Shown here piece by piece: positions 15,485-23,316 of a stretch of DNA of 25,565 bases. The notes beneath the pieces are model-generated. The model did not search any database and was not told where the DNA came from. It saw only the letters and a list, made by a program, of their open reading frames with translations. Source of the stretch: HGM05190 sp964394205 (GTDB lineage Bacteria; Bacteroidota; Bacteroidia; Bacteroidales; Muribaculaceae). Where the stretch lies: assembly GCA_964394205.1 (NCBI GenBank), contig CAYMVS010000026.1, positions 1-25,565 of the forward strand, given 5' to 3'. A program made the translations under genes and the position numbers. How positions within the stretch are numbered: position 1 is the first letter of the stretch; every line of letters starts with the position of its first letter.

Positions 15485-15553
15485 GTCTGTTACAAGTCTA
15501 AACAACTCATAACCTGATAATTAACATTTTTTAATTTACTCATAAAATTTGCT

Positions 15554-16768
15554 ATGAAGAAAAGTTCTATCCTCGGTGTAGCATGTGCCCTGATGATCGG
15601 TCAAAGTGCCGTGGCTCAGAACACCACTACAGCTGTGACTTTTGAGGAGAGCCCGGCCATCACCGGCTACTCTTTCAATCAGTTTAAGGACAACTGGTTC
15701 ATTCAGGCTGAGGGCGGTGCAAACATGCTGTTCTCTCACCGCGATGACCAGCGTAAGTTGACCGACCGCTTTGCTCCTGCGGCAAGTCTTTGGATCGGCA
15801 AGTGGTTCTCACCCATCCTCGGTGTTCGCGTTGGTGCCAACTTCATGATGAACAAGGGCATCTCCGACGTTGAATACGGTTATGGTGTGCTTCTCGACGA
15901 CTATCGTCCCAATGGGTATTGGAAAACAAAAGTTAACGAGCTCGGTCCCCAGTTCAACGTTATGTTGAACCTCACCAACTGGTGGTGTGGTTACCGTCCC
16001 GGCCGCGTTTACAACGCAACAGCCTATGTTGGCGGTAGCGCTTACTGGTCGTTCGTTAAAAAGTATGGCAAAAATGATGTTTCCGATGGTTATCATCTGG
16101 GTGACGACCGCACAATCGCCCTCAACGCCGGTTTGTTGAACACATTTGCTGTCAGCGATCACGTAAACATCACTCTCGACATCCGCTATACCATGCTCGC
16201 CGCTCACCAGGACGAGGCCACCACACACCGTTGCTGCCACGACCTGGCCGCTTACCTTGGTGTTGCCTACAACTTTGGCAAGAGCTACTGGACTGCTCCC
16301 GTGGTTCCCGTGGTTGAGACTGTACAAGACTGTGAGGTTGTTGAGACCAAACTTCAGGCCACAAAGGCTCGCGTTGCCGACCTCGAGCGTGAACTCCGCG
16401 ACTGCCTTGACAACCCCGTCAAGCAGGAAGTTGTTGCCGAAGGTCCCCTCGCTACCATCTACTATCCCATCAACGTTTCTCGTCTGACCAACGTTGACCG
16501 CAAAGTGCTTGGTGCTATCGCCGAGGTTATGAAAGCCGACACAAACCAAAAGTACACTCTCACCGGCTGGGCCGATAACTACACCGGCACCGACCAGTTC
16601 AACGATCGTCTGCGTCACGCTCGTGTTGACGGTGTTGCCAACTACCTTACCACCCAGGGCGTTTCAGCCGATCAGCTCAACGTAACCGTTAACAACGGTA
16701 ACCTCTACAACGGTGGCGAGAAGTTTGTATCTCTTGACCGTGCCGTTACCATCGAGAAAGCTAAATAA
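15554..16768 (+). CDS. OmpA-family outer membrane protein
   Basis: This 404-residue protein has a signal peptide (MKKSSILGVACALMIGQSAVAQ). The N-terminal part is a beta-barrel of about 240 residues, with alternating aromatic strands such as WFIQAEGGANMLF and GVRVGANFMMN. A short coiled-coil-like stretch (VVETKLQATKARVADLEREL) follows, then a C-terminal OmpA peptidoglycan-binding domain. In that domain LTGWADNYTG and FNDRLRHARVDGVANYL keep the Asp and Arg that bind diaminopimelate. It anchors the outer membrane to the cell wall. The gene prefers GGT, GTT, GCT and CGT-type codons more than its neighbours, which suggests high expression. It has its own promoter, leader and terminator. Confidence 0.95.
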   Translation: MKKSSILGVACALMIGQSAVAQNTTTAVTFEESPAITGYSFNQFKDNWFIQAEGGANMLFSHRDDQRKLTDRFAPAASLWIGKWFSPILGVRVGANFMMNKGISDVEYGYGVLLDDYRPNGYWKTKVNELGPQFNVMLNLTNWWCGYRPGRVYNATAYVGGSAYWSFVKKYGKNDVSDGYHLGDDRTIALNAGLLNTFAVSDHVNITLDIRYTMLAAHQDEATTHRCCHDLAAYLGVAYNFGKSYWTAPVVPVVETVQDCEVVETKLQATKARVADLERELRDCLDNPVKQEVVAEGPLATIYYPINVSRLTNVDRKVLGAIAEVMKADTNQKYTLTGWADNYTGTDQFNDRLRHARVDGVANYLTTQGVSADQLNVTVNNGNLYNGGEKFVSLDRAVTIEKAK

Positions 16769-16788
16769 GCAATAACTCATATTCATCG

Positions 16789-16824
16789 AGTAGGTCGGAA
16801 AACAGATGTTTTCCGACCTACTTT
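16789..16824 (+). terminator. Terminator of the OmpA-like gene
   Basis: A perfect 15-bp stem (16789-16803 with 16808-16822, arm AGTAGGTCGGAAAAC) with an AGAT loop lies 20 bases after the stop. The T-tract is short (TTTCGTTT), but the stem is very stable and may also protect the mRNA 3' end. Confidence 0.82.
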
Positions 16825-17210
16825 CGTTTCCTCACCTTTCCAACCGTCCATAATACCGATCAGCAGACTGGGCCGGCTGGTGGCAGAGCCGGGAGGAATG
16901 GGGAGCAATGAAATGGGAAAGCCGCAGAGCGCGCGAGACAATAATAGCACATTGTCGAGGGCGCGGAGGTGTGTGATCAATGGCGACCCCATCACCCAGG
17001 GCCTCGATGAAGTCCATTAGGGGTAACAATCGAGCCCTGTTCTGTCGATCTGCACCGGCGTCGACAGAGCGCCAGCGGCGTGAGGTTATGGCTAACCCCA
17101 TGCGAAGCCTCGGCGAGCGTGGGGACAGCCGGAGAGTAGAAAACTTGGAGGCTCGATGAGAGGCGATGGCGGGTTCAGCTGACTATTATGTTGTCAACCC
17201 ACCACCCCAC

Positions 17211-17310
17211 CCTGTTAAGTCGATATTAAAGAGCCTGAATTGTTAATAAATATAAACAAATAGAATAAGTTTGAATTATTTTCGTTATTTTTGGAACGTT
17301 ACTTAACAGG
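17211..17310. repeat. 10-bp inverted repeat flanking an AT-rich promoter-like segment
   Basis: CCTGTTAAGT at 17211-17220 and its exact reverse complement at 17301-17310 enclose 80 bases of about 22% G+C (18 of 80 counted). Inside is TAagTTTG at 17266-17273, with TTG at 17240-17242 (a 23-base spacer, slightly long). The arrangement recalls invertible promoters of Bacteroidales surface loci, but the arms are short and no recombinase gene is in the window. A chance 10-bp repeat at this spacing is not very unlikely. Confidence 0.4.
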
Positions 17311-17569
17311 CGATGAGGTGCCCCACATTTCTCTTATCTCCTCATGATGTCTTATGGGTGCTTAATTGGATATTATGCCAACAGCGATGTACGAAATTAC
17401 GGGAAAACGTCAATGTCGTGGAGTGACTTTTATGGCAAAGTCGCCTGACTCTCTATATTGCATCAAGGTTTGCCCGGATGAAAGACCCGATCAACGTCAG
17501 GCAGAAATGTGCAAGCCGAAACGGTCTGAATTATCAATCGGCCAGATTAACAACGCGGTCCTGAACCAC

Positions 17570-17600
17570 TTGCATAATCGGGACGATTTGTCTAACTTTG
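17570..17600 (+). promoter_or_regulatory. Promoter of the fimbrial operon
   Basis: TTG at 17570-17572, 20 bases, then TAacTTTG at 17593-17600. The predicted start near 17606 gives a leader of about 190 nt before the ATG at 17799. It is the closest consensus promoter to the operon. Confidence 0.65.
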
Positions 17601-17798
17601 CAGCCTACCCTGTAGATAACGGAGTGAACTGGACTGTCTCGGCTATTATCCCTCACAGGTTGAAATCCCTGAACAAACTTGAGCATTGCTTTTTAAACGC
17701 AACGATCTCGGGGCGCAATCAGCTTTCACTGGGGAGGATTTGAAAGACAGCAGCTCAACCAACTAAGTACCAAGGAAATAAAACCGATCGAAAAAAAT

Positions 17799-19166
17799 AT
17801 GAATATTGCAATAAAACCTACACTCCTGATGCTCGCCTCGGCCATAGCCTTGGCCTCGTGCTCACAGGAAGATATACCCGATCCCTCCGAGGGCGAGGGC
17901 AATCGGGTCCTGTTTCACACATCACTGCCGGTGCTGTCGAGCCGTGCCCAGGAGATCACACAGCAGAATCTGCATTATTTCTATGTTACTGCTTTTGATT
18001 TAGCAGACACGAAGTTAATAGATAAGGGCGTGATGCAACCGTTGTTTGACAACGAAGAGGTCAACACAATCACATACGATAATGTCTACACATCGCCCAA
18101 TTGCTGCTGGCCCTCTCTTGACAAGGAGAGCCATCTGGTATCATTCTTTGGTTTTCACCCCGGTTTACCGGAAATTAAGGGTTCAAAACTGGTCAACGCC
18201 TCCACGACAGACGCTATCGATTACAAACTGACCGGATTCAGCGTCAATCGGGAGATCGCCGACCAGGTTGATTTCATCACCGCCTATACCACCGGCACAA
18301 TGGCCGACAATCTTTTCACGGGCATCAAACTCAACTTTGCCCATCAGCTCAGCCGCATAGAGATCAAGGCCTACGGCGCCCACAAGAGCTGTGATATTGA
18401 GATAGCCGGAGTGCGCATCGGGGGAATCGGCGTGAAGGGTACGTTTGATTTCCAACCTATTGAAGGGGGCGGTCGATGGACCGACCCAACCCGCGGCATT
18501 GTAGAGTACATCTACAACAATGGCGATGAGATTTTCTCGTGCGGCAAAAATCACCCTGTCGACGAGGACAATGCAATCTCAATAATGGGCAAAAAACGCA
18601 GCGACAACAAAGACAACTGCGCTATGATTATTCCATCCACCTACACCGCGTGGGATAACACAAAAGACCCTCGCAACGATCACCAGGGAATGTATATCAG
18701 CGTGTTGCTCAGAGTGACCGACGCCACACCCACCGCCGGAAAAAATCCTACCGACAAGCAACGCTTCCCATATCATGACCTGTCACAGGGTGCCCAAGCG
18801 CTCTCAGTCCCAGTTGTTTATTTGGCCGTCAACAAGGAATCAGGCAAAGTTTCCGAACGTCTTTACAAATTTGAAGGGAAATTTTATACCGACACCCTTC
18901 ACACAAACGCCTACCCCCAACCCGCCTCAGAGGTAATCAAGGAATTTGGCTGGGCGGCAATCCCCGTGAAAGCCACATGGTCGCCGGGGTACATATATAC
19001 CTATACCCTCGACTACACCCACGGCGTCGGTCTGCTCGACCCCGAGGTGACTACTACCGCTCCGCGTGCGGGCGATCCCGTCATCAGCGACAAAGTGGGC
19101 ATCACTTTCACAGTCAAAGGCTGGCAGGATGGCGGTGGAAAACAATTTCCGGTTCCCGGATCTTAA
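17799..19166 (+). CDS. Fimbrillin-family lipoprotein (first of two tandem copies)
   Basis: This 455-residue protein has a lipoprotein signal (LLMLASAIALASC) with Cys21, and a Ser-Gln-Glu-Asp start to the mature form. SSR-A at residues 47-50 fits the site where Arg-specific proteases trim Bacteroidales pilins after export; in P. gingivalis Mfa1 the cut is at a comparable position. The body matches fimbrillin (Mfa-like/FimA-like) proteins: a beta-rich N-terminal domain with VSFFGFHPG, the block FAHQLSRIEIKAYG with CDIEIAGVRIGGIGVKG, and a late GWAAIPVKATWSPGYIYTYTL with a Gly-rich end (VKGWQDGGGKQF). It is probably a structural or anchor subunit of a type V-like pilus polymerised at the outer membrane. 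The next gene starts 14 bases downstream. Which subunit is the shaft is not clear. Confidence 0.85.
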   Translation: MNIAIKPTLLMLASAIALASCSQEDIPDPSEGEGNRVLFHTSLPVLSSRAQEITQQNLHYFYVTAFDLADTKLIDKGVMQPLFDNEEVNTITYDNVYTSPNCCWPSLDKESHLVSFFGFHPGLPEIKGSKLVNASTTDAIDYKLTGFSVNREIADQVDFITAYTTGTMADNLFTGIKLNFAHQLSRIEIKAYGAHKSCDIEIAGVRIGGIGVKGTFDFQPIEGGGRWTDPTRGIVEYIYNNGDEIFSCGKNHPVDEDNAISIMGKKRSDNKDNCAMIIPSTYTAWDNTKDPRNDHQGMYISVLLRVTDATPTAGKNPTDKQRFPYHDLSQGAQALSVPVVYLAVNKESGKVSERLYKFEGKFYTDTLHTNAYPQPASEVIKEFGWAAIPVKATWSPGYIYTYTLDYTHGVGLLDPEVTTTAPRAGDPVISDKVGITFTVKGWQDGGGKQFPVPGS

Positions 19167-19180
19167 TAAAAGACAATCCT

Positions 19181-20605
19181 ATGAAACAAATCAATCATAT
19201 ACTTGGACTGACCGCTCTCCTATCGGTCCCGTTGATTCTGTCATCGTGCTCCCAGGAAGACCCGGTCAATCAGCGCTTTCTCTCCGACGGCGCTGAGATC
19301 ACATTTGTCGCCTCATTGCCCGATATCGGAACGCGCACCAATTATGATGTGGACCAACATCTTTTTGACGACGGTTTCACGGTCTCGGGATTCAGCCCTG
19401 AAGCTGATATGGTCGACGGTATTCTTCCTCTCCATTTTAAAGATAAACCTGTGTCTCTCCAGGCCGACGGTGCTTTCAGAGGTGACAGCTGCACATGGCC
19501 CGCCAATCCTGATTCTGATAAGAAAATCGGCAGGCTCAGATTTTTTGCTTTCCACCCCTCGCGCGACTCGATGAAGACACGTGCCGGGGTTGGCGATGAG
19601 TGTTTCATATATAAAAACTCGACCACAAAAGACAATAACGGTGTCAACTACGACTATCGTCTGACCAAATTCCGCGTGGCTCCCGATATCTCCAAGCAGG
19701 TTGACTTTGTGACAGCGATTGGCGAAGGCAACAAGACCGACCACCTCTATTGCGGCGTGCAGGTTGAATTTGAGCATCAGCTCTGTGGAGTGGAAGTCGG
19801 AGTTTGGGGCGGCAGCTCACTCTACGACATCGAGATTGCCGGCGTGAGGATCGGCGGCATCGCCGTTGAGGGTGACCATATCCTTTCAGCGGTAAACACA
19901 AATGGGTCTCAAGGTGGCGGAAACACAATCGGCGCCTGGATTGTCGACGACTCGTCGCTCAGAGGATGTGTCGACTATGTCTACGATACCAATGACAAAG
20001 TGGTCACCATCAACACTACAAACCACAACACACCCGACAAAGCTGTCTCAATCATGGGCAATGGAGGGAAAGCTATGGTAATACCCCACAAATATTCAAA
20101 ATGGGACTACAAAAACGACCTGTATAATGAGAAAGGGGCATATATAAGCGTGCTCATCCACATGACCCAGCACGATGGCGACCATCACCTCATCTATCCA
20201 TCGACCGATCCTGATTCTCAAGACCACATAGTGTTCCTGTCGGTGCGCAAATCAGACGGCACTGTCATGAAGCGCCTTGACAAGAACGGCAATGTTTATG
20301 GCACGAAAGACCATTACACCATTCCCGACACTGAAGAGCTGCGTCACTACGGCTGGGCAGCTGTCCCCGTCAATGTCGAATGGAAGGCAGGATACACCTA
20401 TGCCTACGTCCTCGACTATACAAAAGGGGTTGGCGTCCATGATCCGGCCGACCCCGATGACCCGGCGAGCACCATCGTCGACTGGGATGGCGTTGAAATA
20501 ACCACTTACGATGGCTTGTGGGGAAACGGAGATATTATCAAAATTGAAGGCTGGGGTGCCAATACCAACAAACCCGGTCCCGACGGAACAATCTGGTGGA
20601 AGTGA
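19181..20605 (+). CDS. Fimbrillin-family lipoprotein (second tandem copy)
   Basis: Start set at ATG 19181 (MKQINHILGLTALLSVPLIL, 474 residues). The frame is open upstream but overlaps the preceding gene there without a signal peptide. The lipobox is ILSSC with Cys23, and GTR-T at 50-53 is the likely Arg processing site. The body is clearly paralogous to the preceding protein: FEHQLCGVEVGVWG, YDIEIAGVRIGGIAVEG, GKAMVIPHKYSKWDY, GAYISVLIHMT, and YGWAAVPVNVEWKAGYTYAY followed by VLDYTKGVGVHDP. It ends in KIEGWGANTNKPGPDGTIWW. A 43-base gap separates it from the tip-like gene. It is a probable pilus subunit in the same fibre as its neighbour. Confidence 0.86.
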   Translation: MKQINHILGLTALLSVPLILSSCSQEDPVNQRFLSDGAEITFVASLPDIGTRTNYDVDQHLFDDGFTVSGFSPEADMVDGILPLHFKDKPVSLQADGAFRGDSCTWPANPDSDKKIGRLRFFAFHPSRDSMKTRAGVGDECFIYKNSTTKDNNGVNYDYRLTKFRVAPDISKQVDFVTAIGEGNKTDHLYCGVQVEFEHQLCGVEVGVWGGSSLYDIEIAGVRIGGIAVEGDHILSAVNTNGSQGGGNTIGAWIVDDSSLRGCVDYVYDTNDKVVTINTTNHNTPDKAVSIMGNGGKAMVIPHKYSKWDYKNDLYNEKGAYISVLIHMTQHDGDHHLIYPSTDPDSQDHIVFLSVRKSDGTVMKRLDKNGNVYGTKDHYTIPDTEELRHYGWAAVPVNVEWKAGYTYAYVLDYTKGVGVHDPADPDDPASTIVDWDGVEITTYDGLWGNGDIIKIEGWGANTNKPGPDGTIWWK

Positions 20606-20648
20606 CAATCCCCGTTCTCCCATTCCAAACTTATAAAGCAAACTCACG

Positions 20649-23213
20649 ATGCACAAAATATCAACAAGAATTTTCCGTCTCCGATCGGCAGCCATTTTGT
20701 TGCTGCTGATGATGATTACGGGCTGCGCCGACGATCCACTTTATTCCGATTCCGACGATTGTGACGACCCGGGACGCGAAGTCATGATGCCACTGTCTCT
20801 CGAAGTTGGAGAAATGGTAACCCTGAACTCGGTCACCCGCAGCGATGTCGATAAAAATTTAGTAGAGAATCCCGACCCCAAGATATTGGAAGACGAGAAA
20901 CGCCTGCATGATTTCTGGGTCGTGCAATATAACGCAAAGGGCGACAGAGTCGGCAGGCCATATTATCAGGTTTACTCCGGCAAAGGAGAGAAACCTGTCA
21001 TCCCTTTTCTGATTCCGACCAAACCAAACAGCAAATTCACGACCGTCTTTATAGCCAACACCGGTAATTCCAAACTTTTCAACGATGAAAATACGGTCAC
21101 GCTCCGTGCCATCAAGGATGTGCACAAGCCGATGACAGACGCCGATGCTGTCTGGAACGTCATCGACGGCGAGCGTCATCTGTTGATGAGTGGGAAAATA
21201 GACGTTGACATCAAAACTGTTTCCTTAAGCGCGACCTTGCGGCCCAATGTGGCTAAACTCCACCTCTACTTCAAGCTTATGAAGACAACCGACGGCGAGG
21301 GTGATGCCGGTGGTGGCAACAGCTGGGACAGAAAACGCAAAATGCGTGCGGTAAACTGGGGAAATGTACCTGACATCCCATACGCCGATATCCTTTACGA
21401 ATTTGACAACTACAATGATGAGGAGCACCGGTTCCCCTCATCAGTCAATAAGGCCAAGCTCAATCTCTTCCCTGTCTCGACCGATAAGGAAGTGATGTCT
21501 GACCTGATGGGCTACGCCCTTGACATGTCGGACAAACCCATGACCATTGACGTCTATCTGCCCCGCAACACGCAGGGGATAAACCAAAACACCGACCCCT
21601 ATCAAAAGGCTACTTATGCAACGGAGAATGCGCTCTTCCTGGAAATGATAAGCTCCGACAAAGAGGAGACCCAGCAAAACAAATACAGACGCATAGAGTT
21701 CCTGCCCGGCGCAAATGTTGTAAACGACTACAACATCATTCCCGGCAAATACTATTATATTGATTTCACCTTCAGTAATTTTCCTTCTGATGACGGTCCG
21801 GTCAAAAAACTTTACAGACGTTATGGCGAAGGGAATGCTTATATTGTCAATCCCAACGACACCCGCATCGTAAACCGCTTCCCGATAAGCCCTGTCAATA
21901 ACTATGCTACGGAGCTCTATCCCGGTGCTCCTGATATAAGTAAAAAAAAATATACATATTGGGAGGAGGCATATTTTAAAATCTATTTGCAGGAGCTTAA
22001 AGAAGTAAACAATGATGTTACAGGACAACTTACACAGGATCCTTCAACTTGGGAAAAACGTAAGGAGTATTTTACATCATTAACTGACGATTATCACGAA
22101 CCGGTTTGGCCATTTGCCATTACGCCAGACACTGAATGGGTAGCAGAGGTAATCTGGCAAGACCGGCCCGAGAGACTGATAAATTTCTGCGACTATTTAG
22201 GTATGCTCACAAACAACGGCGACTATTACGAAAGCGCCGGCGCCATGTGGCTACCCGTGAAGACTGTGGATTTTAACAATTTCAAACAAACATTTTTAAT
22301 AAAGGGAGGTACAAAGGATGAGTTAGACCCTGCGGCATTTAAAGATCCTTATAATGACAGAAATCCCACCCGAAGCGAGATCTTCTTCAAGACCACCGGA
22401 GCGGAAGGAAATGTCATAGTGGGAATCCGCAAGAAAAGCGAGGATGGTAAGCCTGTAGAACAACGTGAATATCTCTGGAGCTGGCATCTATGGATTACGA
22501 ATTATAATCCTGCCGAACTCGGACAAACTACCATGGACCGCAACATCGGTGCGATGACCACCACTGACCCGGGATTTTATTACCAATTTAACAGAAAAGA
22601 TCCGTTCCCCTATTGGGATGCTACGGTATATGACATAAACGGCAATGAATTGACGCAGCTCAGGCATACACTCACAACCGGAGAATCAGCCAGCATGCTC
22701 ATTTATCAACATGCCGGTAAAACTACTACTAAAGACATTCGGGAAACACAAACAAATGCTGTAAAATGGCCTTATAAGCTGTTTTATCATATAGGCGGTA
22801 CAACTGCCACAACATTAGCAAACAAGAATTACTTGGGGCAGACAGTTGGTAAAACAACTGCTTGGCCCGTCGGCTCCTCTGCAATGAACTGGACTCCTCA
22901 GGATCCATCTCCACAAGGATGGGTGTTACCGCCGGATGAAAAGCAGCCCGAGACCCCTCCGGGAACATGGACAATGATTTCCTCCTGGGACGGCTTGACT
23001 ATACCTGCCGGAGGATTACGGGCAGACCCATACAGATATACTACATTATTTGACTTGTATCGTGGTGGGAAAGCTTTCCTTTGGGTTACAGGTCCCAATT
23101 CCGTGCTTCCTACTTCTGCCACAAATACAGGAACTTACGCAGCCCCTTATTACTCTGAAGGCTTAAAAAGTATGGTTGACGCCCTCCCCGTGCGCTGCAC
23201 AAGAAGAAAGTAG
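20649..23213 (+). CDS. DUF4906-type fimbrial lipoprotein, putative tip adhesin
   Basis: This 854-residue protein has a signal and lipobox (ILLLLMMITGC, Cys26), followed by an Asp-rich stretch and SVTR-S at 61-65, a likely Arg processing site. Residues about 50-430 (HDFWVVQYNAKGDRVGRPYY, FTTVFIANTGNSKLF, ATLRPNVAKLHLYFK, FLPGANVVNDYNIIPGKYYY) fit the DUF4906/Mfa-like fold of Bacteroidales pilus accessory subunits. The C-terminal half carries a different, aromatic-rich module with YLWSWHLWITNY, a DPSPQGWVLPPDE motif and a terminal LPVRCTRR, as in FISUMP-like domains of presumed adhesins. It is therefore a probable tip subunit. From about 21940 the DNA is markedly more AT-rich, and an A9 run (21942-21950, three Lys codons) marks the junction. 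It is the last gene of the operon. Confidence 0.82.
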   Translation: MHKISTRIFRLRSAAILLLLMMITGCADDPLYSDSDDCDDPGREVMMPLSLEVGEMVTLNSVTRSDVDKNLVENPDPKILEDEKRLHDFWVVQYNAKGDRVGRPYYQVYSGKGEKPVIPFLIPTKPNSKFTTVFIANTGNSKLFNDENTVTLRAIKDVHKPMTDADAVWNVIDGERHLLMSGKIDVDIKTVSLSATLRPNVAKLHLYFKLMKTTDGEGDAGGGNSWDRKRKMRAVNWGNVPDIPYADILYEFDNYNDEEHRFPSSVNKAKLNLFPVSTDKEVMSDLMGYALDMSDKPMTIDVYLPRNTQGINQNTDPYQKATYATENALFLEMISSDKEETQQNKYRRIEFLPGANVVNDYNIIPGKYYYIDFTFSNFPSDDGPVKKLYRRYGEGNAYIVNPNDTRIVNRFPISPVNNYATELYPGAPDISKKKYTYWEEAYFKIYLQELKEVNNDVTGQLTQDPSTWEKRKEYFTSLTDDYHEPVWPFAITPDTEWVAEVIWQDRPERLINFCDYLGMLTNNGDYYESAGAMWLPVKTVDFNNFKQTFLIKGGTKDELDPAAFKDPYNDRNPTRSEIFFKTTGAEGNVIVGIRKKSEDGKPVEQREYLWSWHLWITNYNPAELGQTTMDRNIGAMTTTDPGFYYQFNRKDPFPYWDATVYDINGNELTQLRHTLTTGESASMLIYQHAGKTTTKDIRETQTNAVKWPYKLFYHIGGTTATTLANKNYLGQTVGKTTAWPVGSSAMNWTPQDPSPQGWVLPPDEKQPETPPGTWTMISSWDGLTIPAGGLRADPYRYTTLFDLYRGGKAFLWVTGPNSVLPTSATNTGTYAAPYYSEGLKSMVDALPVRCTRRK

Positions 23214-23272
23214 TTCAGGGCAGAAATTGAATCATCAAACCGGCTCTTGCAGCCGACCACATACTCTCTGAC

Positions 23273-23316
23273 CACCGCTCACAATTCAAAGCCCGCCGTG
23301 GCGATTGTGAGCGGTG
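23273..23316. terminator. Hairpin at the convergent junction of the fimbrial operon and tcdA
   Basis: A perfect 13-bp stem (23273-23285 with 23304-23316, arm CACCGCTCACAAT) encloses 18 bases that include the tcdA stop codon and can form an inner CGCC/GGCG-type pairing. It begins 60 bases after the fimbrial operon. No T-tract follows on either strand, so it is either an atypical bidirectional terminator or an mRNA-end protector. Confidence 0.55.

Larger units (their letters stand above)
15098..15553. other. Divergent intergenic region between era and the OmpA-like gene
   Basis: These 456 bases hold no convincing gene. They contain the minus-strand era promoter (15203-15233), the plus-strand ompA -7 box (15421-15428), the ompA leader with a hairpin, and a GC-rich patch (15235-15265) of no clear meaning between AT-rich runs. 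Confidence 0.7.
16825..17798. other. Gene-poor region upstream of the fimbrial operon
   Basis: Nearly 1 kb holds no open frame that I trust. It falls into three parts. From 16865 to 17165 there is a GC-rich block dense in hairpins. From 17211 to 17310 an AT-rich 80-base segment with a TAagTTTG box lies between inverted 10-bp repeats. From 17311 to 17798 lie a good promoter (17570-17600) and a leader of about 190 nt. A 125-codon frame (17366-17743) crosses the promoter and lacks any family resemblance, so I treat it as non-coding. Short stems such as GACTTT/AAAGTC near 17430 have no clear role. Confidence 0.6.

Noticed and set aside
16832..17101. An 89-codon minus-strand open frame in the GC-rich block
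   Set aside because: Arg/Ser/Pro-rich and without recognisable motifs; it coincides with hairpin arms. It was kept only as part of the unexplained block, although a relic gene or repeat-encoded frame is possible.
17366..17743. A 125-codon plus-strand open frame upstream of the fimbrial operon
   Set aside because: It shows no family resemblance or signal peptide, its residue mix is unusual, and the best operon promoter (17570-17600) lies inside it. It is more likely leader and intergenic DNA.
18977..19180. Upstream extension of the second fimbrillin frame into the first gene
   Set aside because: The signal peptide and lipobox begin at ATG 19181; the upstream part merely reads the preceding gene out of frame.
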